The notes under the pieces were generated by a model. That model was given only the letters and a program-made list of their open reading frames with translations. It was not told the DNA's origin and did not search any database. The position numbers and the translations under genes were made by a program. Below, piece by piece: positions 25,188 through 32,775 of a DNA stretch of 64,000 nucleotides. This DNA is from Gaiella sp. (GTDB lineage Bacteria > Actinomycetota > Thermoleophilia > Gaiellales > Gaiellaceae): NCBI GenBank assembly GCA_027493885.1, contig JAOSJZ010000001.1:434001-498000 (forward strand), read 5' to 3'. Each line of letters begins with the position of its first letter. The first letter of the stretch is position 1.

Positions 25188-25846
25188 GAGTCTGCCTCTT
25201 CGGCGCGACCGGGAAAGTGGGTAGCGTGCTCGGCCCTGCGCTCGAGCGCGCCGGCCACACGGTGGTCGACGGGCGGGCCGCCGGGCCGGACGGCTGCGAG
25301 GTGGCGATCGACTTCACGCGCCCGGACGCGGTTCTCGAAAACGCGGCGAAGTGTCTCGCGGCGGGCGTTCCCCTCGTCGTCGGCACGACGGGCTGCGACC
25401 TGGGCGAGCTCGACCGGAGGGCACGGGAGGCCGGCCTCCCGTGCTTCTACGCGCCCAACTTCGCGATCGGCGCCGTGCTCATGATGCGCTTCGCGGCCGA
25501 GGCGTCTGCGAGCTTCCGCGGCGAGATCGTCGAGCTGCACGCCGAGACGAAGCTCGATGCGCCGTCCGGCACCGCGAAAGCGACCGCGGAGCGGATGGGG
25601 GAAGGCGTCCCGATCCATTCGGTGCGGCTACCCGGGCTCGTCGCGCACCAGGAGGTGATCTTCGGCGGGCCGGGCGAGACGCTCACGATCCGCCACGACA
25701 CGACCTCGCGCGAGGCGTTCGTCCCGGGCGTGCTGCGGGCGGTCGAGGCCGTGTCGGGGCTGCCGGCCGGGCTGACGGTCGGCCTCGAGAGCCTCCTCTG
25801 GCCTCCGCGCCGCCCGGCGCGGAGGCCAGAAGTCGAGGGCGTCTAA
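25184..25846 (+). CDS. dapB: 4-hydroxy-tetrahydrodipicolinate reductase
   Basis: 220 residues, somewhat shorter than the usual 245-270. NAD(P)H-binding VCLFGATGKVGSVLG at the N-terminus; substrate-binding and catalytic segment ELHAETKLDAPSGTAKAT, keeping the first His and the Lys of the HHxxK motif while the second His is Ala. Second step of diaminopimelate/lysine synthesis after DapA. GTG start overlaps the M16 stop. The last 50 bp encode a 15-bp terminator hairpin as well as protein, and the stop overlaps the mscL stop on the other strand. Confidence 0.9.
   Translation: MRVCLFGATGKVGSVLGPALERAGHTVVDGRAAGPDGCEVAIDFTRPDAVLENAAKCLAAGVPLVVGTTGCDLGELDRRAREAGLPCFYAPNFAIGAVLMMRFAAEASASFRGEIVELHAETKLDAPSGTAKATAERMGEGVPIHSVRLPGLVAHQEVIFGGPGETLTIRHDTTSREAFVPGVLRAVEAVSGLPAGLTVGLESLLWPPRRPARRPEVEGV
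25797..25830 (+). terminator. Hairpin terminator inside the 3' end of dapB
   Basis: TCTGGCCTCCGCGCC (25797-25811) and its exact inverse (25816-25830) form a 15-bp stem with a 4-nt loop. It lies within dapB, 14 bp before the stop, and probably terminates both dapB and the convergent mscL. Confidence 0.7.
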
Positions 25847-26214
25847 CGCGCCCTCAAGGCGGCGAGCAGCTCCTGGTGGCGCCGCTCCTCGTCGGAGACC
25901 TCTTCCTCCGTCGGCTTGGTGACCCGCGCCATGACCGCGTTGATGGGCTTCACGACGAAGAAGAACACCGCCGCCGCGATCGCGATGAAGCTGATCACGT
26001 CCGTGATGAACGCGCCGTAGCGGAAGACCGCGTCGTTGATCGTGAACGTGAGGTCGTCGAAGCTCGGCTTGCCGATGATCATCGCGACGATCGGCATCAC
26101 GAGGTTGTTCACGAGAGAGTTCACGACGGCCGCGAAGGCGACGCCCATCACGAACGCGACGGCGAGCTCGACGATGTTCCCTCTCAGCAGGAAGTCCTTG
26201 AACTCCTTCAACAT
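25843..26214 (-). CDS. mscL: Large-conductance mechanosensitive channel
   Basis: 123 residues, two transmembrane helices. N-terminus MLKEFKDFLLRGNIVELAVA followed by FVMGVAFAAVVNSLVNNLVM is classic MscL TM1; TM2 is AFITDVISFIAIAAAVFFFV. The C-terminal helix is charged. It releases solutes on hypo-osmotic shock. The ATG at 26214 follows GGGAGACGTG; an upstream in-frame ATG gives a non-conserved extension. Tail-to-tail 4-bp overlap with dapB. Confidence 0.95.
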   Translation of the reverse strand: MLKEFKDFLLRGNIVELAVAFVMGVAFAAVVNSLVNNLVMPIVAMIIGKPSFDDLTFTINDAVFRYGAFITDVISFIAIAAAVFFFVVKPINAVMARVTKPTEEEVSDEERRHQELLAALRAR

Positions 26215-26275
26215 CACGTCTCCCTTCTCCCTTTGGCCGACCGACGGCGCAATCCTTACCGAAATCCGGCGCAAG

Positions 26276-26281
26276 TAGAAT
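26276..26281 (+). promoter_or_regulatory. -10 box for leaderless dapA
   Basis: TAGAAT, 7 nt before the GTG at 26289. The divergent mscL start lies 61 bp away. Confidence 0.55.
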
Positions 26282-26288
26282 CCGGATC

Positions 26289-27167
26289 GTGCTCGGCGAG
26301 GTCCTCACCGCGATCGTGACGCCGTTCCGGGCGGACGGGTCGGTCGACCTCGGCGCGTTCCGCTCGCTCGCCGGCTTCCTGCTCGACAACGGGTCGGACG
26401 GCATCGTCGTCGCCGGGACGACCGGCGAGGCGCCGACGCTCACGGACGAGGAGCGGCTCGCGCTGTTCGCCGCCGCGCTCGACGCCGCCGGCGGGCGCGG
26501 CACGGTCGTGGCGGGGACGGGCACGTACTCGACGGCTCACTCGATCCACCTCACCGAACGGGCGCACGAGCTCGGCGTCGACGGGTTCCTCGTCGTGACG
26601 CCGTACTACTCGAAGCCGCCGCAGCGCGGGATCGTCGCGCACGTGGAGGCGATCGCCGCGGCCACCGACCGTCCGATGGTGTTCTACGACATTCCCTCGC
26701 GCGTGGTCGTGGACGCCGAGCCTCAGACGATCTCGCGGCTCGCGGAGATCGAGAACGTCCGCGCGGTGAAGCAGGCGAAGCCGAGCATCGAGGCGGCGCG
26801 GCACGTCGTCTCCTGCGGGCTCGACCTGTACGCCGGCGACGACGACCTCTTCCTGCCGTTCCTCGAGGTCGGCGGCGTCGGCGGCATCTGCGTCCACACG
26901 CATGTCGTCGGGCCGCAGGTGAAGGAGCTGATTGCGAGCTACCGCGCCGGGGACATCGAGCGGGCGCACGCGCTCGACGAGGAGCTCCGGCCCGCGATCG
27001 AGCTGCTCCGAGTCCAGACGAACCCGATTGCGATCAAGAAGGCGCTCCAGCTCCTCGGCCACGAGGTCGGCGGGCTGCGCCTGCCGCTCGTCGAGGCTGA
27101 CGAGGACGAGACCGCCGCGATCCGCGACTGCCTCGAGCGGCTCGGGCTCCTCGCCGCGGTCGCCTAG
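26289..27167 (+). CDS. dapA: 4-hydroxy-tetrahydrodipicolinate synthase
   Basis: 292-residue class I aldolase condensing pyruvate and aspartate semialdehyde. The TIM-barrel signatures are complete: GTTGEAPTLTDEE (Thr-Thr of the proton relay), TPYYSKPPQRG (catalytic Tyr) and VRAVKQAKP with the Schiff-base Lys near residue 160. First committed step of lysine/DAP synthesis; dapB is just across mscL. GTG start fixed by the TAGAAT box 7 nt upstream. Confidence 0.96.
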   Translation: MLGEVLTAIVTPFRADGSVDLGAFRSLAGFLLDNGSDGIVVAGTTGEAPTLTDEERLALFAAALDAAGGRGTVVAGTGTYSTAHSIHLTERAHELGVDGFLVVTPYYSKPPQRGIVAHVEAIAAATDRPMVFYDIPSRVVVDAEPQTISRLAEIENVRAVKQAKPSIEAARHVVSCGLDLYAGDDDLFLPFLEVGGVGGICVHTHVVGPQVKELIASYRAGDIERAHALDEELRPAIELLRVQTNPIAIKKALQLLGHEVGGLRLPLVEADEDETAAIRDCLERLGLLAAVA

Positions 27168-27170
27168 CCC

Positions 27171-27734
27171 GTGCGCGACTCCGCACGACGCCTGCTCCTC
27201 GCGCTCGCGGGCACCGTGACCGGTCATCCCTCCTCGCCCGCCGTCGACGGGGCGCCGGGCTTCGGACTCCCCGGGCTGACCGGCGCCGAGCGGCCGCGAG
27301 GGCCGTGGGAGGCGATCGCGACCACGCGGGCGCCCGACCTGCCCGTCGAGCGGGTGACGTTCGTCGCGCTCGAAGACGGGACGCTCGTCGTGGACGACGA
27401 CGTCCCGGACGGCAGCCTCGTGCCGCTCGCGGAGGCGATCGAGGCCGAGCTCGCGCCTCCCTACGAGGCTGCGGCCGTCCGCGACACCGAGGGCGTCTGG
27501 GCCGTCGCGGCGCACGAGGTGCTGATCGCCGCGGCCGAGCCCGGAGAGGCGGAGACGGTCGAGCTCGCCCGCGTCGGCGGCGAGCGGACGGCGAAGGTCG
27601 ACGGCGCAGACGTCCCGGCGCTGTCGGCCCCGGCGGGCCTCCTCGCGCTTCTCGACGGGGCCGAAGGCGACGCGGCGCTGACCGCCGAGCGCCTCGACGA
27701 GGCGACGTGGGTGGCGGAGCGCTGGGCGCTGTAG
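27171..27734 (+). CDS. Conserved-looking protein of unknown function
   Basis: 187 residues starting at a GTG 3 bp after the dapA stop, so it is likely co-transcribed with dapA. Acidic, Ala/Glu/Val-rich, no signal peptide, no transmembrane helix, no motif I recognise. An alternating beta-like middle region (VERVTFVALEDGTLVVDDDV) and an Ala-rich C-terminus suggest a small alpha/beta fold. Strong third-position GC in this frame supports coding. Confidence 0.65.
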   Translation: MRDSARRLLLALAGTVTGHPSSPAVDGAPGFGLPGLTGAERPRGPWEAIATTRAPDLPVERVTFVALEDGTLVVDDDVPDGSLVPLAEAIEAELAPPYEAAAVRDTEGVWAVAAHEVLIAAAEPGEAETVELARVGGERTAKVDGADVPALSAPAGLLALLDGAEGDAALTAERLDEATWVAERWAL

Positions 27735-27760
27735 CGGCTTTCGCCGTCGAGCGCCGTCCG

Positions 27761-27766
27761 TAGACT
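27761..27766 (+). promoter_or_regulatory. -10 box for leaderless RNase J gene
   Basis: TAGACT, 7 nt before the GTG at 27774. Confidence 0.55.
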
Positions 27767-27773
27767 CCGGACC

Positions 27774-29429
27774 GTGGCAGAAGCACTCCGCATCATCCCT
27801 CTCGGCGGGCTCGGCGAGGTCGGCAAGAACATGACGGTGTTCGAGCTCGGCGACGAACGGATCGTCGTCGACGCAGGGCTCGCGTTCCCGCGCGACGAGC
27901 ACTTCGGCGTCGATCTCGTCTTGCCGGACTTCGCGCATCTCGTCGGCCGGAGGGTGCGCGCCGTCGTGCTCACGCACGCCCACGAGGACCACGTGGGCGG
28001 CCTTCCGTACGTCCTCCGCGAGCTCGAGGTGGAGGAGGTGATCGGGACGCGCCTGACGCTCGCGCTCGTGAAGTCGAAGCTCGACGAGCACGGCCTCGCC
28101 TCGGTCACCGTGCTGACCGAGGCCGAGCCGGGCTCCGCTCCGCTCGAGCTCGGCCCCTTCGGCGTGTCGTTCGTGCGCATGGCCCACTCGGTTCCCGACT
28201 CGACCGCGGTCGTGATCGAGACGGAGGCGGGTCGCGTGCTGCACACGGGCGACTGGAAGCTCGACCACACGCCGGTGGACGGCCTCAAGACGGACGTCGG
28301 CGCACTCGCCGCCCTCGGCAACCGCGGCGTCGACCTGCTCCTCGGCGACTCGACGAACGCCGAGCGGCCCGGGATGACCGGCTCGGAGCGCCTCGTCGGC
28401 GAGGCGTTCCGCCAGCTGATCCCGCTGCGGACGGGCCGCATCGTGATCGCGTCGTTCGCCTCGAACATCCATCGTGTCCAGCAGGCCGCCGAGGTGGCGA
28501 TCGCGCACGGTCGCAAGGTGGCGGTCGTCGGCCGCTCGATGCGCAAGAACATGAACATCGCGCGGAGCCTGGGCTACGTCGATCTTCCCGACGAGATGAT
28601 CGTCTCGCCGAAAGAGGCGATGGACCTGCCGCGCGACGAGGTGCTCGTGCTCTGCACAGGCAGCCAGGGCGAGCCCATGTCGGCGCTCACGCGCATCGCC
28701 TACGGCGATCACCAGAACGTCGAGGTGGAGCGTGGCGACACGGTGATCATCTCGGCGAAGCCCGTTCCGGGGAACGAGCTCCGCGTCCACGACTCGATCA
28801 ACCGGCTCTCGCGGCTCGGCGCCGAGGTGCTCCACCAGGAGATCGCGCCCGTCCACGTCTCGGGTCACGCCTGCTCGGAGGAGCTCCGGACGCTGCTCTC
28901 GCTCGTGCGGCCCAAGGCGGTGATGCCGATCCACGGCGAGTACCGCATGCTCGCGGCCCACGCGCGGCTCGCGCGGGACGCGGGTGTCCCCGAGAGCGCG
29001 ATCCTGCTCGCCGAGAACGGCTCGGTCGTCGAGCTGACGCCCGACGGCGCCCGCCTCGTCGGCCATGTCGAGGCGGGCGTCACGTTCGTCGACGGGCTCG
29101 GCGTCGGCGACGTCGAGGATGTCGCGCTCCGCGACCGCCGCCGCCTCTCGGAGGACGGCGTGCTCATCGTCGTGACGACCGTAGCCCTGACCGACGGCGA
29201 CGGCGGCGAGGTCGCGCCGCCCGAGCTGATCGCGCGCGGGGTGGGGGAGGACGAGGAGCTGATCGGCGAGCTTCGCGTCGAGGCAGAGCGCATCGTGCGC
29301 GAGCTCGCCGGCAACGGGATCACCGAGATCAAGCTCCTGCAGGAGCACATCCACGACGGGATCGGCCAGGCCGTCTACCAGCGGACGCGGCGCCGCCCGA
29401 TGATCCTGCCCGTCGTGATCGAGGTCTGA
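27774..29429 (+). CDS. rnj: Ribonuclease J
   Basis: 551-residue metallo-beta-lactamase/beta-CASP ribonuclease, with 5'-3' exo- and endonuclease activity in RNA decay and rRNA processing. Zinc motif His68-Ala-His70-Glu-Asp72-His73 (THAHEDHVGG), then HTGDWKLDHTPVDG and LLGDSTNAERPG. The beta-CASP portion has IVIASFASNIHRVQQ and the late MPIHGEYRML. With RNase Y and PNPase in the same window, the main decay enzymes are all present. A gene of unknown function overlaps its stop. Confidence 0.95.
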   Translation: MAEALRIIPLGGLGEVGKNMTVFELGDERIVVDAGLAFPRDEHFGVDLVLPDFAHLVGRRVRAVVLTHAHEDHVGGLPYVLRELEVEEVIGTRLTLALVKSKLDEHGLASVTVLTEAEPGSAPLELGPFGVSFVRMAHSVPDSTAVVIETEAGRVLHTGDWKLDHTPVDGLKTDVGALAALGNRGVDLLLGDSTNAERPGMTGSERLVGEAFRQLIPLRTGRIVIASFASNIHRVQQAAEVAIAHGRKVAVVGRSMRKNMNIARSLGYVDLPDEMIVSPKEAMDLPRDEVLVLCTGSQGEPMSALTRIAYGDHQNVEVERGDTVIISAKPVPGNELRVHDSINRLSRLGAEVLHQEIAPVHVSGHACSEELRTLLSLVRPKAVMPIHGEYRMLAAHARLARDAGVPESAILLAENGSVVELTPDGARLVGHVEAGVTFVDGLGVGDVEDVALRDRRRLSEDGVLIVVTTVALTDGDGGEVAPPELIARGVGEDEELIGELRVEAERIVRELAGNGITEIKLLQEHIHDGIGQAVYQRTRRRPMILPVVIEV

Positions 29430-29974
29430 TGCACGGCGTGCGGGACTGGGCGGACGTCCTCGAGGCGAACGGCACGACGCCCGCCACCGTGCGGCGCCTC
29501 GTCCGCCAGCTCCGCGCATGCGAGACGGCGGCAATCGCGTTCTGCCGCCTGCTCGAGCGCTGGGGAAGGGGGGACGCCGTCCCGGCGACGTCCGGCGCGC
29601 GGCGTGCGGCGTTCCGACATGCGGCCGACCGGGTCGAGACCGCGCTGGCTGGCCTCGAGGGGCCACTCGCCGTGTACCTGGTCGAGCTCGAGCCAGACCG
29701 GGCTGAGGGACGGTCGTGGTACGGCGGCCCGGGCGCCGGCGAGCTCGTCGAATGGCGTCCGGTGCTCGAGCGCGCCGGCGTGACCGCGTGCCCGAACCGC
29801 ACCGCGGCGGTGTACCTCGAGCTTGCGGTGCTCGTCCGAGCGCTGCAGGGGCTCGACGATGCCGCCCGGCTCGACGCCGTCCCCGATCGCTCGTCGCTCT
29901 GGGCGGGGCTGTTCGACCTGCGCGACACGCTCCTCGGCGCGACGGTGGACGACCTGCGGGCTCTCGCCGCGTGA
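29429..29974 (+). CDS. Protein of unknown function, coupled to RNase J
   Basis: 181 residues, with an ATG overlapping the RNase J stop (TGATG). Mostly helical by pattern: MHGVRDWADVLEANGTTPAT, then a Leu/Arg-rich helix with RQLRACETAAIAFCRLLERW. No signal or membrane segment and no family I can name. Its fixed overlap suggests co-expression with RNase J. Palindrome copies 2 and 3 follow directly. Confidence 0.65.
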   Translation: MHGVRDWADVLEANGTTPATVRRLVRQLRACETAAIAFCRLLERWGRGDAVPATSGARRAAFRHAADRVETALAGLEGPLAVYLVELEPDRAEGRSWYGGPGAGELVEWRPVLERAGVTACPNRTAAVYLELAVLVRALQGLDDAARLDAVPDRSSLWAGLFDLRDTLLGATVDDLRALAA

Positions 29975-29990
29975 GGCGCTGCACTCGCCG

Positions 29991-30012
29991 GTGTCCGACT
30001 TCAGTCGGACAC
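29991..30012. repeat. Dispersed palindrome, copy 2
   Basis: Arms GTGTCCGACT and AGTCGGACAC around TC. It is in the opposite orientation to copy 3, judged by the TC versus GA centre; the two are 32 bp apart, as in a REP-type inverted pair. Confidence 0.85.
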
Positions 30013-30041
30013 GTTCGCCCTCGAGACCGCGTACGTGAGAC

Positions 30042-30881
30042 GTGGGTGTCCGACTGAAGTCGGACACCGGGCCCAGGATCGCCGTCGTCGGCTCGGTCAA
30101 CCTCGACCTCGTCGTCCGGGTCGAGCGGCTGCCTGAGCCGGGCGAGACGGTTAGCGGCGGCGCGTTCAGCCGCGTGCCGGGAGGCAAGGGCGCGAACCAG
30201 GCGGTCGCGTGCGCCAGGCTCGGGGCAGACGTGACGATGATCGCCGCCGTCGGCCGCGACGCCGACGCGGACGAGGCGCTCTCCGCTCTCCGTGCCGCGG
30301 GTGTCGAGCTCGTGCTGCACGAGAGCGACGAGCCGACCGGCGTCGCGCTCATCCAGGTCGACGCGCAGGGCGAGACGACGATCGCGGTCGCGCCCGGAGC
30401 GAACGCGACGCTCGGAGCCGTGGAGCTGCCGCCGCACGACGCCGTCCTCTGCCAGCTCGAGATCCCGGATGCCACGGTGCTGTCGGTCTGGGAGGAGTGC
30501 GCCGGGCTCTTCTGCCTCAACGCCGCGCCGGCGCGGCCGATCGCCGTCGACCCCGACCTCACAGTGGTCAACCGCCATGAGCACGAGGCGCTCGTCCGCC
30601 GCGACGGGCTCGTGGCGCTGACGCTCGGCGCCGAGGGCGCCGTCCTGCTCGAGGACGGCGAGGAGGTCGCGCGCGCCGCGCCGCCGCCCGTCGACGCGGT
30701 GGACGGTACGGCGGCCGGAGACGCATTCACCGCATGCCTGCTGGTCTCGCTGCTCGAGGAGCGGTCGGACGAGGAGGCGCTCCGCCGCGCCTGCGCCGCC
30801 GGCGCGCTCGCCGCGTCGCGCTTCGGCGCGCAGCCGTCGCTGCCGACGGCGGCCGAGGTCGACGCGATCCTCGCCACCTGA
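30042..30881 (+). CDS. rbsK: PfkB-family ribokinase
   Basis: 279 residues. PfkB motif 1 is VPGGKGANQAVACARLG (about residues 45-61) after IAVVGSVNLDLVVRVERLPE, typical of ribokinase. Motif 2 is VDGTAAGDAFTAC, with the catalytic Asp, though DTTGAGD is the usual form. It phosphorylates ribose, presumably that freed by the nucleoside hydrolase encoded next. The only usable start, GTG at 30042, immediately precedes palindrome copy 3, which therefore supplies the first codons (VRLKSDT). The true N-terminus is unsure. Confidence 0.85.
   Translation: MGVRLKSDTGPRIAVVGSVNLDLVVRVERLPEPGETVSGGAFSRVPGGKGANQAVACARLGADVTMIAAVGRDADADEALSALRAAGVELVLHESDEPTGVALIQVDAQGETTIAVAPGANATLGAVELPPHDAVLCQLEIPDATVLSVWEECAGLFCLNAAPARPIAVDPDLTVVNRHEHEALVRRDGLVALTLGAEGAVLLEDGEEVARAAPPPVDAVDGTAAGDAFTACLLVSLLEERSDEEALRRACAAGALAASRFGAQPSLPTAAEVDAILAT
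30045..30068. repeat. Dispersed palindrome, copy 3, at the ribokinase start
   Basis: Arms GGTGTCCGACT and AGTCGGACACC (11 bp) around GA. It begins at the second codon of the ribokinase reading frame. Confidence 0.85.
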
Positions 30882-30916
30882 CCGGCGTCCGGCGCACGCC
30901 CAGCGATACTCCCGCA

Positions 30917-31840
30917 ATGCCGACCCCGATCATTCTCGACTGCGACCCGGGCCACGACGACGCGATCGCGCTCCTGCTCGCGCTCGGAAGCCCGGAGCTC
31001 GAGCTTCTCGGCGTCACGACGACCTACGGCAACCAGACGCTGGAGAAGACGACCGCGAACGCGCTGCGCGTGCTCGAGCTCGCGGGCCGGGTCGACGTGC
31101 CGGTGGCCTCGGGCGCCGCGGCCCCGCTCGAGCGCGACCTCGTCGTCGCTGCGCACGTGCACGGGGAGAGCGGCCTCGACGGGCCCGCGCTGCCGCCGCC
31201 GAGCATCGGGCCCGCCTCGATGGACGCGGTCGAATGGATCGCGGGCGCGGTCACGGACGCCGCCCGCCCGGTCACGCTCGTGCCCACGGGCCCGCTGACG
31301 AACGTCGCGCGGTACCTCGAGGAGCACGGCACCGACGGCCTCGAGCGGATCGTGCTGATGGGCGGCGCGATCGCCGAGGGCAACATGACCCCGGCGGCCG
31401 AGTTCAACGTCTGGGCCGACCCGGAAGCAGCGCAGATCGTCCTCCATGCCGACGTCGACGTGACGATGATCGGGCTCGACGTGACGCACCGGGCCGTGAC
31501 CGGGCCGGACGTCCAGCGCCGGCTGCGCGCGGCGGGGCCGATCGGCATCTTCGTCGCGGAGCTCGTCGACTTCTTCACGGTCTACCACCGGCAGACGTAC
31601 GGCTGGGACGGCGCTCCGATCCACGACGCGGTCGCCGTCGCGCACGTCCTCCGTCCCGGCCTCGTGGAGACGAACCGGCGCAACGTCGAGGTGGAGCTCG
31701 ACTCGGAGCTCTGCCGCGGCCGGACCGTCGTCGACCTCTGGCGGCGCACCGAGCGCGCGGCGAACGCGCACGTCGGGGTCGACCTCGACCCCGACGCGTT
31801 CTTCGACCTGCTCGTGGAGCGGGTCGCGAGGCTGGGGTAG
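30917..31840 (+). CDS. Inosine-uridine preferring nucleoside hydrolase
   Basis: 307 residues. The IUNH hallmark ILDCDPGHDDAIALLLAL (DxDPGxDDA calcium/ribose site) starts at residue 6. VPTGPLTNVARYL and AEFNVWADPEAAQIV (second half of the ribose site) follow, with a late DAVAVAHVLRP. It cleaves ribonucleosides to base and ribose; with ribokinase upstream and the NupOPQ/BMP transporter downstream it makes a salvage set. The ATG at 30917 is preceded by GATACT 6 nt upstream, a near-match to the local -10 pattern. Confidence 0.92.
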   Translation: MPTPIILDCDPGHDDAIALLLALGSPELELLGVTTTYGNQTLEKTTANALRVLELAGRVDVPVASGAAAPLERDLVVAAHVHGESGLDGPALPPPSIGPASMDAVEWIAGAVTDAARPVTLVPTGPLTNVARYLEEHGTDGLERIVLMGGAIAEGNMTPAAEFNVWADPEAAQIVLHADVDVTMIGLDVTHRAVTGPDVQRRLRAAGPIGIFVAELVDFFTVYHRQTYGWDGAPIHDAVAVAHVLRPGLVETNRRNVEVELDSELCRGRTVVDLWRRTERAANAHVGVDLDPDAFFDLLVERVARLG

Positions 31841-31843
31841 GTT
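31838..31843 (+). promoter_or_regulatory. -10 box for a small leaderless ORF
   Basis: TAGGTT overlaps the nucleoside hydrolase stop and lies 6 nt before the GTG at 31850. Confidence 0.4.
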
Positions 31844-31849
31844 CCGGTC

Positions 31850-31987
31850 GTGACAGACGTGATGGTCTTCGAGCACCTCTTCCAGGTCTACAAGGACCTC
31901 GAAGTGGAGGTCGAGACGCGCGGGTTCGGCAACCGTGCCGAGGCCGAGACGATCGTCCAAGAGGCGCGCGTGCGGGTCGGCCGCTAG
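31850..31987 (+). CDS. Small ORF, 45 residues, unknown function
   Basis: GTG to TAG, 45 codons, starting 9 bp after the nucleoside hydrolase stop. The product (MTDVMVFEHLFQVYKDLEVE, then VETRGFGNRAEAETIVQ) is charged and looks like a short amphipathic helical protein. Support comes from strong codon bias, a TAGGTT box 6 nt upstream, and a stop that fits neatly against the convergent DUF190 stop (shared CTAG). No family recognised. Confidence 0.45.
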   Translation: MTDVMVFEHLFQVYKDLEVEVETRGFGNRAEAETIVQEARVRVGR

Positions 31988-32334
31988 GGCGCGCGCTCAC
32001 CGGGCGCACGGTAGGCGATTACTTCGACATGCTCGACGGTGACCATCCCTTCGGTGACCATCTCGTCCAGGATCGGCAGCACGCGGTCGACGTTCTCGGC
32101 GGTGTCGACGAGCTCGATCACGATCGGAAGGTCCTCGCTCAGCCGCAGGATCCGGGAGGAGTGGATCCGCGAGTGCGCGCCGAAGCCCTCGATCCCGCGC
32201 ACCACGGTCGCGCCGGCAAGCCCCTCCTCACGGACCCGGGCGACGATCGCCTCGTAGAGGGGCCGGCGGTGCCACGTGTCGGACTCGCCGATAAAGATCC
32301 GCAGGAGCTTCCCCGCGCCCTGCATCCGCGTCAT
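31984..32334 (-). CDS. DUF190 family protein
   Basis: 116 residues of the DUF190 family, small ferredoxin-like proteins often encoded beside crcB. Family pattern: LLRIFIGESDTWHRRPLYEA, then GLAGATVVRGIEGFGAHS and a C-terminal VEHVEVIAYR. Likely a regulatory or accessory partner for fluoride export; biochemistry unknown. The ATG at 32334 overlaps the crcB stop (ATGA), so they form a coupled pair. Its stop shares CTAG with the convergent small ORF. Confidence 0.85.
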   Translation of the reverse strand: MTRMQGAGKLLRIFIGESDTWHRRPLYEAIVARVREEGLAGATVVRGIEGFGAHSRIHSSRILRLSEDLPIVIELVDTAENVDRVLPILDEMVTEGMVTVEHVEVIAYRAPGERAP

Positions 32335-32702
32335 ACCGACCTCCCCGCGACGACTCCGAGGTAGACCGCGATGAGCCCTGCGGCGAGGCTTCCCACGGTG
32401 TTCGCGAGGGCGAGACCGACCGCGCCGTCCTCGAACAGGCGGTAGCTCTCGAAGGAGAGCGTCGAGAACGTCGTGTACGCACCGAGGAAGCCGATCGTGA
32501 CGGCCGAGCGGAGCCAGGGGTCGACGCTGAACCGCTCGGTCAGCAGCACGAAGACGAAACCGAGGGCGAACGCCCCGGAGACGTTCACGACGAAGGTTCC
32601 CCACGGGAACGCCCCGGGCCAGCGCCGGCTGACGACACCCTCGAGCCCGTAGCGAGCGAGGGCACCGAACGCCCCGGCGACGGCAATCGCGACGGCGGTC
32701 AC
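32331..32702 (-). CDS. crcB: Fluoride channel Fluc/CrcB
   Basis: 123 residues, four predicted transmembrane helices. Signatures: AGAFGALARYGLEG (TM1), WGTFVVNVSGAFALGFVF with the conserved Asn/Gly, and IGFLGAYTTFSTLSFES, the TTFST fluoride path. A dual-topology homodimer would suffice since only one crcB is present. I chose the GTG at 32702; longer in-frame starts add a non-conserved, basic stretch overlapping the divergent ftsK region. No convincing fluoride riboswitch upstream. Confidence 0.92.
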   Translation of the reverse strand: MTAVAIAVAGAFGALARYGLEGVVSRRWPGAFPWGTFVVNVSGAFALGFVFVLLTERFSVDPWLRSAVTIGFLGAYTTFSTLSFESYRLFEDGAVGLALANTVGSLAAGLIAVYLGVVAGRSV

Positions 32703-32775
32703 GGCGTGGACAATACGGCGTCGCACCGACGGGACGCCGCAGGAGACACCCCGGCCGCGCAGAAGCAGCAAGCCC

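Noticed and set aside
32703..32775. Possible fluoride riboswitch before crcB
   Set aside because: Only 73 bp separate crcB from ftsK, and the conserved GGnGATGG and CTGATGACnCCT segments are absent; GGTGTCTCCTGC is only a loose resemblance.
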